Assembly: GCA_016110215.1 (NCBI GenBank)
Contig: JADWQD010000003.1
Coordinates: 62,001 to 126,000 of the forward strand
From: Capronia americana
Taxonomy: Eukaryota > Ascomycota > Eurotiomycetes > Chaetothyriales > Herpotrichiellaceae
Reading direction: 5' to 3'
Length of the DNA stretch: 64,000 nt
Below the pieces are notes generated by a model that searched no databases, had not been told where the DNA came from, and saw nothing but the letters and a program-made list of their open reading frames with translations. A program made the translations under genes and the position numbers. Position 1 is the stretch's first letter, and the number at the start of each line of letters is the position of its first letter. Shown piece after piece: positions 11,802 to 21,506 of the stretch.

Positions 11802-14800
11802 ATGAATCCCCCCGGCCGGCGGAAGCTGGCTCCCTGTATTCTTCTACCGCTCCTACTCCTTATCTTCTTCTCAACAACCACACATGCTGCCTCTGCGGTT
11901 CTCGGCATCGATCTCGGCACCGAATACCTGAAAGCTGCAATCGCCAGACCCGGATCGCCCATTGAGATCGTCCTCTCCAAGGACTCGAAGCGGAAAGAAG
12001 CGGCCACACTCGCCTTTAAGCCCTCCAGAGCACAGGACAAGGACGATGATGCGTTCCCGGAGCGACTCTACGGTGGGGATGCAGCTGCTCTCTCCGCAAG
12101 ATTCCCAAGCGACGTGTTCCCCAATCTGAAGAACCTGCTTGGAGCCGCATACTCCGCAGACGCTGTCAAGACATATGCTGCCCGCTATCCTGGGCTGAAC
12201 ATCGAGGCGGTGCCAAGAGGTGATGCGACAGACAAGGAAGCCGGGACGGTGGGTTTCAAGAGCCGGAGCTTCGGCAGGAAGGATGACGTTTTCATGGTGG
12301 AGGAGCTGTTGGCGATGGAGTTGAAGAACGTCAAGAGCAATGCCGAAGCCATGCTTGCGAAGGGCGTATATGTCACCGACGTGGTCATTACCCATCCGTC
12401 TTTCTATACTGCAGAGGAGAAGCGAGCCATTGAACTGGCTGCCGATTTGGCTGGGTTGAGAGTACTAGGTCTCATCAGCGACGGACTCGCCGTTGGGCTT
12501 AACTACGCAACCCATCGCTCCTTTGAAAGTGTCACCGATGGCGCGAAGCCCGAGTATCACCTTATTTACGACATGGGTGCCGGCTCAACGACCGCCACTG
12601 TGCTCAAATTCCAGGGGAGGACCATCAAAGGACCCGCAAAGCGTAACTCGACTGTCCAAGAAGTCATCGCTCTCGGAACAGGATTCGATGCAACACTGGG
12701 AGGTGACTCTCTGAATGATGTTGTCGTCGAAGACATCATTGCCCAATTCGTTGAATCGCCCAAGGTGAAGAAACTAGGGCTCACGCCGGGGCAAGTGAGG
12801 GCAAATGGCAAGGCAATGGCCAGAATCTGGAAAGAAGCAGAGCGAATTCGACAATTTCTTAGCGCCAACGCCGCGTCCGGAGCGACATTTGACGGACTCT
12901 ACGATGATGACATTACTTTCAAATACAGCCTCACGAGAGACAAATTGGAAGAGCTCACTGCAGATTTCGCGGCACGTGTTGGATCCCCGATCGAGGCGGC
13001 TCTCCAATTTGCCGGAATGCAACTGGGCGACCTTGACTCGATTATCCTACATGGAGGCGCCGTGAGAACTCCTTTTGTGCAGAAGCAGCTCGAGAAAGTG
13101 GCCGTCCGACCTGCGCAGCTCAAATCCAATGTCAATGCGGACGAGGCTGCCGTCATGGGGGCTGCTTTCAAGGCCGCCTCGCTAAACCCGAGCTTCAGGG
13201 TCAAGGATATTCGCGACACTGACATCTCGGGCTTTTCCTTTGCGTTGAAGTGGAATGCTGACAGCAAGGAAAAGTCGCAGAAGCTGTTCACTCCGTCTTC
13301 TCAGGTCGGAGTCGAGAAGCAAGTACCGATAAAGACACTGGAGGATGTGACATTGGCGTTCTCTCAAACAGTCAAGGGGTCAGACGTTACTATCCTGCAA
13401 GTTGAGGCTTTGAACCTGACAAAGTCTGTTGCCGAATTGAAAGACAAGCATAGCTGCTCGGCGCCAAACATCAGCACCGTCTTTACCGTGAGGCTAAGTC
13501 CAGTGGATGCCTTACCGGAGGTCATTACTGGATCTGTCAGCTGTGAGGTGGAGAACACTAAAGGCGGTACCGTCATGGACAACGTTAAAGGACTATTTGG
13601 CTTTGGAAAGAAAGACAACGAACAGAACTTACTCGGCGACGACGACCTGGTTGATGATACTCCCGAATCTCTGACTCCGCTACCTGTGTCTGACCCTACA
13701 AGCTCTGTCTCGACCATATCATCAGCTTCACCGTCATCAGTAGCGTCATCAGGAGGATCGTCCTCATCGTCTTCCTCCACTAATGCTGCCCGAGCCAGCA
13801 AGGCTACCCCGTCAGTCGTCTCAATACCACTATCTCTGAAACCGGCCGTGGTTGGTCTGAACGCTCCGCCCAGCGCGACTCTACCCCGTCTCCGACAGCG
13901 CCTGTCTCAGTTTGACATATCTGACAGGAATGCCGTCCTACGAGCAGAAGCATTGAACACCCTCGAGGCCTTTACTTACCGAGCAAGAGACTATCTCGAG
14001 GACGAAAGTTTCATTGCTGCCTTGAGCGACTCCGCTCGGAAGGAACTTGAGAAACAGCTGGCTAGCACCTCTGAATGGCTGTATGGGGAGGGCCTTGATG
14101 CCAAACTGCAAGATTTTAAAGACAAGCTGAAGAGTCTCCGGAGTTTGGTTGACCCCGTTCTCAAACGGAAAGATGAGTCGGCGAAGCGACCCACCGCTGT
14201 CAAGGCTCTCAAAGAGGGTTTAGAGAATCTGAATGGCATGATCACAATGGTTGAGGGAAGCATCAAGAAAGCAGCAGAAGCTGCTTCCTCGAGCGCCAGC
14301 GAAGCCGCTGCGTCTCCAAGCCCCAATGCCTCTGCAAGCTCTTCGGTGTCTGTGGCAGAGGGCGAGGATCTCGACGAGGACCCTTACAGCACCAACCCGG
14401 CAGCAGAAGCAGCACAGACGGATGAACCGCCGCCGTTCAAACCTTACGAATACACGAATGAAGATCTTTCAGCGCTAACAACGAAATATGACGAGATGAA
14501 GAAGTGGCTAGACGAGAATCTGGCTCTGCAGGACAAGCTGGGTCAACACGATGACCCAGTCTTTCTCGTCTCGGAACTAGAATCCAGGGGCCAAGAGCTG
14601 CAGCGCCTAGTTTCGGAAACGATCATGAAGACGATCAAGATGCAAGATATGCCGAAAAAGGCAAAGGCCAGTGGTGGCAAGAAGGGGGCGAAAGGCAAAC
14701 CCAAGAAGAGCAAGTCTTCTTCCGCGGGCGCCAGCAACCAGACCGGAAGTGACACGTCGACGACCGCAGCCTCAGCGAGCTCATCGACAGTTACCATTTC

Positions 14801-14840
14801 CGCACCCAAGGTAACGAAGAGCGTCAAAGACGAGTTGTAG
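11802..14840 (+). CDS. lhs1: ER-lumenal Hsp70-family chaperone Lhs1 (HYOU1/Grp170 type)
   Basis: Uninterrupted ORF of 1012 aa. A cleavable signal peptide (hydrophobic core LLPLLLLIFFS, end near residue 29) is followed at once by the ATPase domain: GIDLGTEYLKAA at residues 35-46, IYDMGAGSTTATVLKF near 255, and adenosine motif LHGGAVRTPFVQ near 415. Residues of about 620-680 form an acidic/Ser-rich loop typical of Grp170 proteins. A helical C-terminal region with a Ser/Ala-rich insert, a Lys-rich patch (near 965-985) and a terminal KDEL retention signal follow. The family acts as nucleotide exchange factor for BiP/Kar2 and as a holdase in ER import and folding. Length and architecture match Lhs1/HYOU1. 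It is divergent from dml1; an EDEM-type gene lies downstream. Confidence 0.95.
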   Translation: MNPPGRRKLAPCILLPLLLLIFFSTTTHAASAVLGIDLGTEYLKAAIARPGSPIEIVLSKDSKRKEAATLAFKPSRAQDKDDDAFPERLYGGDAAALSARFPSDVFPNLKNLLGAAYSADAVKTYAARYPGLNIEAVPRGDATDKEAGTVGFKSRSFGRKDDVFMVEELLAMELKNVKSNAEAMLAKGVYVTDVVITHPSFYTAEEKRAIELAADLAGLRVLGLISDGLAVGLNYATHRSFESVTDGAKPEYHLIYDMGAGSTTATVLKFQGRTIKGPAKRNSTVQEVIALGTGFDATLGGDSLNDVVVEDIIAQFVESPKVKKLGLTPGQVRANGKAMARIWKEAERIRQFLSANAASGATFDGLYDDDITFKYSLTRDKLEELTADFAARVGSPIEAALQFAGMQLGDLDSIILHGGAVRTPFVQKQLEKVAVRPAQLKSNVNADEAAVMGAAFKAASLNPSFRVKDIRDTDISGFSFALKWNADSKEKSQKLFTPSSQVGVEKQVPIKTLEDVTLAFSQTVKGSDVTILQVEALNLTKSVAELKDKHSCSAPNISTVFTVRLSPVDALPEVITGSVSCEVENTKGGTVMDNVKGLFGFGKKDNEQNLLGDDDLVDDTPESLTPLPVSDPTSSVSTISSASPSSVASSGGSSSSSSSTNAARASKATPSVVSIPLSLKPAVVGLNAPPSATLPRLRQRLSQFDISDRNAVLRAEALNTLEAFTYRARDYLEDESFIAALSDSARKELEKQLASTSEWLYGEGLDAKLQDFKDKLKSLRSLVDPVLKRKDESAKRPTAVKALKEGLENLNGMITMVEGSIKKAAEAASSSASEAAASPSPNASASSSVSVAEGEDLDEDPYSTNPAAEAAQTDEPPPFKPYEYTNEDLSALTTKYDEMKKWLDENLALQDKLGQHDDPVFLVSELESRGQELQRLVSETIMKTIKMQDMPKKAKASGGKKGAKGKPKKSKSSSAGASNQTGSDTSTTAASASSSTVTISAPKVTKSVKDEL

Positions 14841-15426
14841 TATGCTAGATAGACGGAAGGAAAACAAATGTCATGTTCCAATCCTTATGGCAGCTCTGCA
14901 ATGGTTTGTCTACACTGGCATGGAGATCTCGCAAACAACGGATATTGCAGTGCTCGAAGGGACACGATTCTCACCACATTTGACTTTAGCTTTCTCGCTC
15001 GACTGCTCACATTCCAACTCGACTGACAATCAAGATGCGACTTCGGGATTATCATCTGCTGCAATCAGGCTGGATCGCATTGATCTGGGAGCAGTTGAAG
15101 GATCCCTGCTGAGGATGGTGCAAGTGTCCGCTTTCGAGCCATATCAAGTCACCTCATCTTGAGATTCATGTCTGCTCTCAGCATCTGGCGCACTTGTTGC
15201 TACCTCACAGGCTTTCTTGGTGAATTACAGGTGCGCGTCTCCACCTACACAGGTAAGCCAGCGACAGGAGGAGATGCTTGGCCGTCATTGAAAGAAGTGG
15301 CGTGAACACACTAGAAGCGCAACTCGTCCTCAGTGGGCGGTTAAGTCTACTCTGCTCCTCCTCCCAACCAATCGTGTGCAACCGCTCATGGCAATCTATG
15401 TCTATGGCTAGTCTGAGAAAGACGGT
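14841..15426. other. intergenic 3' flanks of convergent genes
   Basis: Between the stops of lhs1 (plus) and the Gre2-like gene (minus). No coding signal recognised. Confidence 0.55.
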
Positions 15427-16460
15427 CTATGCGCCAAGAGCCTTCAGAGACTTGACAGCGTCGACAATGGTGTCCTCGAGTGGCCTGTACTTGACGCCCA
15501 GCACGTTAATAGATTTGCTGTTATCAATACCCCACGGTGGAAGCGTTTCCGTCACCTCGTCACGCAGATTTCCTCTGATCTCTGGAAAGTTCTTCTCCAT
15601 GATGTCGCGAAGCTCCTTCTCCGTCGCCAATTGGGCAGCCATGAAGAACCTCTGGTTCGCGGCCTTGGGGTTTTCGATGGCGAGGACGTGTGCTAGAGCT
15701 AAGTCGCGGACGTCGATGTGCATGGGCGACCCAACCGGCCCGGATCGCGGGATACCCTGGTAAAGCTTGAGGATTCTCGCGCTAGACGTGTTCAGATCGT
15801 CGAGCGACTTGACTTGATGCAGGACTGGTCCGTATATCATGGGCGGACACAGTGTCACCAGAGTGAAACCGGGCTTCTCGTTTTCCAGGAAATCCCACGC
15901 CGCCTTCTCCGCGAGCTTTTTGCTGGCCCGGTACGCCGCCTGTGGATTCGTTGTTGTCAAGGCCTCTTCCATGGTCTGGTCATTCCAGATCTCTTCCGTG
16001 TACACCTTGGGAGGGTTGCTATAGTTGGAGATGGCGGCAAAGGACGACGTGATCACAACGCGTTTGACAGACTTTGCCGACCTGTGGACCGCTTTGAGGA
16101 TCTCTGTCGTGCCATTGATGGCCGGATCGAGCAGCTCCTTGTTGTTGGTAATGTTGTAGTGAAAGGGCGACGCCGTGTGGACCACTGCCTCGAACGGGGG
16201 CTCTGTCTTGATAGCCTCGTCGAAGGCGCCTTCGGCTGCGATATCCTTGACAATTACATATGACACCGGCTTCCCCTTGAAAAGGTCTTGAAGATAGCTC
16301 CCCTTTTCGTCTGATCTTACAGTAGTTACCACCTCGTGCCTGACAGGATGTTAACTCTCGTGAGCCTCAAGGGCGCATGGATGCATTACCCGTGTTGCAA
16401 CAACTGGTCAAGGCAATGTACAGCAACGAAGCCACTGCCACCGGTGAGTAACACTTTCAT
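15427..16460 (-). CDS. NAD(P)H-dependent aldehyde/ketone reductase, Gre2-like (extended SDR)
   Basis: About 327 aa in two exons (16460-16390 and 16339-15427) across a 50-nt intron. The first exon of 23 codons supplies the Rossmann motif MKVLLTGGSGFVAVHCLDQLL (nucleotide loop TGGSGFVA). Splicing gives LLQHG-HEVVTTVRS. The catalytic Y-x-x-x-K is YRASK (near residues 159-163), preceded by VVITSSFAAI carrying the SDR serine. FEAVVHTASPFHY is the usual NAG-like loop. The family (yeast Gre2 methylglyoxal/isovaleraldehyde reductase, DFR-like) reduces small aldehydes and ketones in the cytosol; the exact substrate cannot be read from sequence. It is convergent with lhs1 and divergent from the GH47 gene. 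Confidence 0.9.
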
Positions 16461-17111
16461 TCTGCCTTGAGGGTTATTGAGAATCGAGCAGCAGTTTGCG
16501 CACGTCAAATTATCGTCGGGTAACGGGCAAGATTATCTCCCATATGTGAAGTCAAGTCAACTGCATGGGGGATCGAAGCGCTTTATATTACCCATGTGAT
16601 AGTCATCTCTGCCCGCATCACGGCGTCTCGCCGTTGTTTCCGAGAGGTTCTCCAACCTCGATATCATCATTTTCGGGCCCACTTGTCATGGACGTACACG
16701 ACCAGACTTGAAATCAATATAAACATGTCGGAAAGCCTCGCTGTCGAAGGAGAACTTCAGACATCCATCCTCGAGATCTGGGATGCTGCTGCTTCTGGCC
16801 AACGCGAAGGTGAATTGGCCAAACCATGACCCTTCCAAAGATGATTCGTTGCACTCAATAAGACTCGGTGCTATCGCATATTCTCCCATCGGCTTACCAG
16901 TACGAGTGCCACCCACAACCGGCGGGTCTCGGTGAGACTTTAACCCGAAAACCGACGACGTGTGGCGCCAGGCCCAACCCGGATTGTCACGTGGCTGCGG
17001 AATATCGATTCCTGGACACAGTCACCAGAGCCGGAAACCAGATTGGTAACAATCCCAACGCAAGCGACCGTTTGATATGCGCTCGGTGGCACAGTCTCCT
17101 GCGAGTGTGCC
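16461..17111. other. divergent promoter region between the Gre2-like and GH47 genes
   Basis: 651 bp between start codons; contains a CACGTG hexamer (separate entry). No further gene seen. Confidence 0.55.
16988..16993. promoter_or_regulatory. E-box CACGTG upstream of the GH47 gene
   Basis: CACGTG palindrome 118 bp upstream of the GH47 ATG, within TGTCACGTGGC. It has an ACGTG core compatible with bHLH or Hac1-like bZIP binding; function is inferred, not shown. Confidence 0.35.
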
Positions 17112-20100
17112 ATGCGCATAATCCGTCGCCATGTGACGCCTCCAGCTCCACCACCGTCGATCACTCGTTTCACAGTGCGGCCATGGAAATGGCTGAGAGG
17201 CATCCAGCTCGCGGTGCTTATTGCCAGTCTGGCCTCGGCAGCCATCGTGCAGGCGCAAACACCCGGCCAGATCAAAGCGCTCAGGAAGGAGGCTGAAGAT
17301 CTCTTCTATCATGGCTTTGACAATTACATGACCTATGCTTTTCCCGAAGACGAGCTGCGCCCGATATCCTGCAAGCCCCTGACGCGCGACCGCGAGAATC
17401 CTGCCCACACCGAAGTTAATGACCCTCTGGGGAACTATTCCTTGACACTCATCGATAGTTTATCGACCCTCGCCATTTTGGCCTCCAACCCGTCGAGCTC
17501 GAGAGATAACAGACCACTCCGACTCTTTCAAGACGGCGTGAGCGATTTGGTTGCGCAGTATGGCGATGGCTCCGATGGTCCGGCAGGTGAAGGCTTACGA
17601 GCACGGGGATTCGACCTAGACAGCAAGGTCCAGGTCTTTGAGACGGCGATACGTGGACTAGGTGGCCTGCTGAGCGCTCACCTGTTCGCCGTCGGAGAAC
17701 TCCCCATCCGCGGCTACGATCCTCCTCAGAATCAGCTGGCTTACGCACAAGCGTGGCACAAGGACCAATATCAGGGCCAGAAGCAAGGTATTCTTTGGCC
17801 TAATACGTTTGAGTACGATGGTCAACTTCTGAGACTGGCACACGATCTGGGGAGTCGCTTGCTCCCAGCATTTTGGTCGTCGACTGGCATACCTTATCCC
17901 AGAGTAAATCTTCGGCACGGAATACCATTCTACGTCAACTCTCCCCTAAATTCGGGCACCGAGGACGGAAAATGCGCAGCCGCGTCTGGAGTTCATGAGA
18001 TCACAGAGACGTGCAGCGCCGGCGCCGGAAGTCTGGTCCTCGAGTTTACCGTCCTGAGCCGCCTCACTGGAGATCCGCGATTTGAGGAGCTGGCCAAGAG
18101 AGCTTTCTGGGCTATATGGCAGAGACGGAGCACCATCGATCTGATCGGGAGTGGCATTGACGCGGAAAGTGGGAACTGGATCGGGACATGGACAGGCATC
18201 GGTGCCGGCATCGACAGCTTCTTTGAGTATGCCCTAAAATCGCACATCCTATTGTCACGCGAAGCCCGTCCCATCTATGACGCTGTTGACCACGCCGAGG
18301 ATCCCAGGGTGCTTCATGATCCTATATCACCCGTAGACGAGACCGCTCAGGCCTTTCTTGACGCTTGGAACACCGCTCATTCTGCGATCAAGAGACATCT
18401 TTACCGCGGTACCACTTACCAACATCCCCATTACATCCAGGCGGACGTGGCCACTGGGGCTGCTAGAGGGTTCTGGATTGATGCTCTGAGCGCATACTAC
18501 CCCGGTCTTTTGGCGCTTGCCGGTGAAGTTGAGGAAGCTACCGAGACACATCTCCTCCAAACAGCGCTATGGACGAGGTTTTCAGCTATTCCTGAACGCT
18601 GGAATCTTGTCTCTGGTGGGATCGAGGGCGGTCTGGGGTGGTGGGTTGGTCGACCAGAGTTCATCGAGTCTACCTACTACCTCTATCGCGCCACGGAGGA
18701 CCCGTGGTATTTTCACGTCGGTGAAATGGTCCTCCGGGACATCAAGCGAAGATGCTGGAATAGGTGTGGCTGGGCTAGTATTCAAAATGTGCTGACCGGA
18801 GAACAAACGGACAGAATGGAGAGTTTCTTTCTCGGTGAGACAGCGAAATACTTGTTTCTGCTCTTTGATCCTGCCCATCCTCTCAATCGTCTCGACGAAC
18901 CATTCGTCTTCACGACCGAAGGTCATCCTCTTATCATTCCACGAAGCGTTGGCCACGGTATCCGTCAACAATCTCTTTGGCGCCCTGGGCACGAAGAAGA
19001 GTCCTTCTGTCCTGTCAGGTCGCCGCCATTGCCCTTCACCGTCTCCAACATCGCTGCAAGAGGCGATGTGTACCACGCGGCGAACCTAGCCAGACTCCAC
19101 ATGATGCCACATCGCGACAATATCGAGTCCGTGCTGGGAGAATATGCGGCGGATCACCCCAGCATAACACTATCAGACATCAGCTCTCCCTCCAATTATA
19201 CGTACTATCCATGGACGTTGCCGCCAGAACTCGTCCCCTGGAATGCTACCAGCTCCGTTATACCGACGAGACCAACGCTAGACATCTCGTTCCCGGCAAT
19301 GATAGCACCGGGGATCACTGCTCCACCTTTACAGCGCGTCAAGGACGGCATCTTAATCAACGTAATCGGCGGCCTACGTCTCGGTATGATACAAGACACG
19401 CCATGGCTGTTTGATGACGGATTCCACGACGCATGGCGCATTCAGACCATCAACAACATCCCACTCGGGAAAGATGAGAAGATCTACTTGGGGCGTGACA
19501 CGGGTCAGGACGTGCTCAGTCCTGCAGACCCGAATTTCTCAAGGATCAAAGATCACGTCATGCTAGACCTAGTCGTCGATCTGAACAGCCCCATCGAACA
19601 GGTCGACATGCCCGCTGAAGTTGACCCATCGCAAGACCAACAAGACCAAACCGACTTCGTAATCGGTACCCCCTTCCTCAGTGACGCGGCAAATGACAAC
19701 GCCATGAGAGCGGCCTGGAACGCCATCGTGTCTCAAATCTCCAGTCTGATCAAGGACGGTCGGCCCCCTTCGACCTGGCCGTTTTCTACTCCGCTCTCCC
19801 TCACCTCTCCCACGAAACGCGCTTCCACCTCCTCGACCTCGGCATCAACCTCGTCCCACGACCACGGCCAAGGCCAACCACGCTACCACCTCTCTGCCGT
19901 AACAGCCACCGGCCCCGGCGCTGCCCCGCTCCCTGCCTGGCCCGAAGTCCCCAACTTCATCCCGCTGAATAATCCATCCCTTCCTGCCCTCCCGTGGACA
20001 AAAATCTACGTGACCGACCACCTGTGCGACCACAAGATACCACTCTCTGTGGTCAGAACGCATCAAGTCCTCGTGGTGAAGCGCGGGGGGTGCGACCTGT

Positions 20101-20468
20101 CGGACAAGTTGCAGAACATCCCTGCGTTCACGCCCGGGAGTGGCGCCCTCCAGCTCGTCGTGGTCGTGAGTTACGGGCAGGCACGCGAGGGGGCACACGA
20201 CGGGGACGATGGTGGCGAGCAAGAGGAGGAGGATGAGGGGGATGATGGCGCGGACTACGATGAAGCGGACCTCATCCGCCCGTACCTGCCCCGCCAGCAG
20301 ACCACGCCCGCGGGACTCCATCGGCGGAATCCCATCCCCATGGTCCTCGTAGGCGGTGGGGAGAAGGTCTACGATGCGTTCAGGCAGAGGGCCGTGGGCG
20401 TCGGGGTCAAGAGACGGTACCACGTCGAGACTAAGGGGGTGAGGATTGCGAATTTGCTGATCGTCTAG
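17112..20468 (+). CDS. ER degradation-enhancing alpha-mannosidase (GH47, EDEM/Mnl1 type) with PA-like domain
   Basis: Single-exon ORF of 1118 aa. A hydrophobic segment near residues 31-49 is the signal peptide or anchor; the GH47 domain spans about 50-620. Family motifs visible: YHGFDNYMTYAFPEDELRP, LTLIDSLSTLAIL, FETAIRGLGGLLSAH, EFTVLSRLTGDPRFEELA, ESTYYLYRATEDPWY, and the calcium-site TTEGHPL. The GH47 glutamates and threonine therefore look intact. The C-terminal part (about 935-1090) holds KIYVTDHLCDH...VLVVKRGGCDLSDKL, resembling a protease-associated (PA) domain as in EDEM3, interrupted by an acidic E/D insert. These enzymes trim mannose from misfolded glycoproteins and mark them for ERAD. 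Mnl1/Htm1 versus a sister paralogue cannot be decided. No KDEL-like end is present (ends IANLLIV). Confidence 0.93.
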   Translation: MRIIRRHVTPPAPPPSITRFTVRPWKWLRGIQLAVLIASLASAAIVQAQTPGQIKALRKEAEDLFYHGFDNYMTYAFPEDELRPISCKPLTRDRENPAHTEVNDPLGNYSLTLIDSLSTLAILASNPSSSRDNRPLRLFQDGVSDLVAQYGDGSDGPAGEGLRARGFDLDSKVQVFETAIRGLGGLLSAHLFAVGELPIRGYDPPQNQLAYAQAWHKDQYQGQKQGILWPNTFEYDGQLLRLAHDLGSRLLPAFWSSTGIPYPRVNLRHGIPFYVNSPLNSGTEDGKCAAASGVHEITETCSAGAGSLVLEFTVLSRLTGDPRFEELAKRAFWAIWQRRSTIDLIGSGIDAESGNWIGTWTGIGAGIDSFFEYALKSHILLSREARPIYDAVDHAEDPRVLHDPISPVDETAQAFLDAWNTAHSAIKRHLYRGTTYQHPHYIQADVATGAARGFWIDALSAYYPGLLALAGEVEEATETHLLQTALWTRFSAIPERWNLVSGGIEGGLGWWVGRPEFIESTYYLYRATEDPWYFHVGEMVLRDIKRRCWNRCGWASIQNVLTGEQTDRMESFFLGETAKYLFLLFDPAHPLNRLDEPFVFTTEGHPLIIPRSVGHGIRQQSLWRPGHEEESFCPVRSPPLPFTVSNIAARGDVYHAANLARLHMMPHRDNIESVLGEYAADHPSITLSDISSPSNYTYYPWTLPPELVPWNATSSVIPTRPTLDISFPAMIAPGITAPPLQRVKDGILINVIGGLRLGMIQDTPWLFDDGFHDAWRIQTINNIPLGKDEKIYLGRDTGQDVLSPADPNFSRIKDHVMLDLVVDLNSPIEQVDMPAEVDPSQDQQDQTDFVIGTPFLSDAANDNAMRAAWNAIVSQISSLIKDGRPPSTWPFSTPLSLTSPTKRASTSSTSASTSSHDHGQGQPRYHLSAVTATGPGAAPLPAWPEVPNFIPLNNPSLPALPWTKIYVTDHLCDHKIPLSVVRTHQVLVVKRGGCDLSDKLQNIPAFTPGSGALQLVVVVSYGQAREGAHDGDDGGEQEEEDEGDDGADYDEADLIRPYLPRQQTTPAGLHRRNPIPMVLVGGGEKVYDAFRQRAVGVGVKRRYHVETKGVRIANLLIV

Positions 20469-21506
20469 CTGAGGTCAGGCCAGGTCAGGTCAGTCATGCA
20501 AGTTGGTGCTGATGAGGATGAGGATGCGGATGTGGGATGATGCGGGAGGTATAATTGTCCGCGACCATGTATATATATGCCTTGGATTGCGGTCTCGTCG
20601 AGATGCGGCTTACCGTGGATACGTCTGAGGCGACTGGTCTTTCTCGGTCCAGTGGGAAAATAAGAGCATAGAGGGAGGACATCTGCTTCAGTGTTCAAAA
20701 TCGATGTGGATGAAAGAAGACCGTCGTGTTATTATGGCGCGTTACGAACATGCAAATCTGATGTATCGAGTGTGCAATGTCTATTGATAATCGACACCAT
20801 ATATCCTGGCTTGAAACCGGAGCCCTTACCCAAATCCACCGTGGCGACAAAGAGGCGATATTAGACGACTCTTGATGGCAACCGCTGCATATCCTGGTGC
20901 TGTACTGCATTCCGCCCATGGACCTGTCTTCCCAACGCCGCCCTCTCAGTTGTTTCCTAAAGCCCGACTATCGCCACGCTATGCCAAAACAGAAAAAATA
21001 GAAACAAAACTATTCGCAATCTCGCCGCAACGCTTACATTGTGCAGTGATGATACCAAAGTACAGCAGTAATCCAAAGAACTTTGAACATGGCGCTGCTC
21101 AGAACCAGTGGAATCGGTTAGTCACCCAGTGATTGGAATCTGCCAGACGGGTTGGGATTTGCGGCGCAGTTACGTTGTTCCCAGCGCGATATATATCAGA
21201 GCCTGAATGATGCGGGCGGGCTAGGGTTCAACTCTGGCGTTGTTGTCTCAGAGTCACTATTCGATCTTATAGGGTGTTCGATCTATGTCGATCTGAGCAC
21301 CTATTGATAAGATCTGTGGTTCGTGCGTCGTGGCTGATAATATCATATTTTCTCGCAATGACTGAAGCGACCCCAATCCGGGTATATGTGTCGCCGGAGG
21401 AGAGAAGAAGTCTCGGCCAACAAGGTAAGGCGGTTAGCGATGCTGTAGCGGGGTCTCGACTCGTAACATGGTCGTGTAGGTATGAGAGCCTCGCCGGACG
21501 AGAGTA
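20469..21506. other. intergenic between convergent genes
   Basis: A short GAGGATGAGGATGCGGATG repeat follows the GH47 stop; otherwise no gene signal. ORFs here lack any recognised motif. Confidence 0.5.

Noticed and set aside
19845..20423. 192-codon minus-strand ORF
   Set aside because: Antisense to the PA-like C-terminus of the GH47 gene, which has clear family motifs.
21225..21260. tRNA-like TTCAAC loop near AGGGTTCAACTCTGG
   Set aside because: No matching acceptor stem, anticodon arm or B/A box spacing could be built around it.
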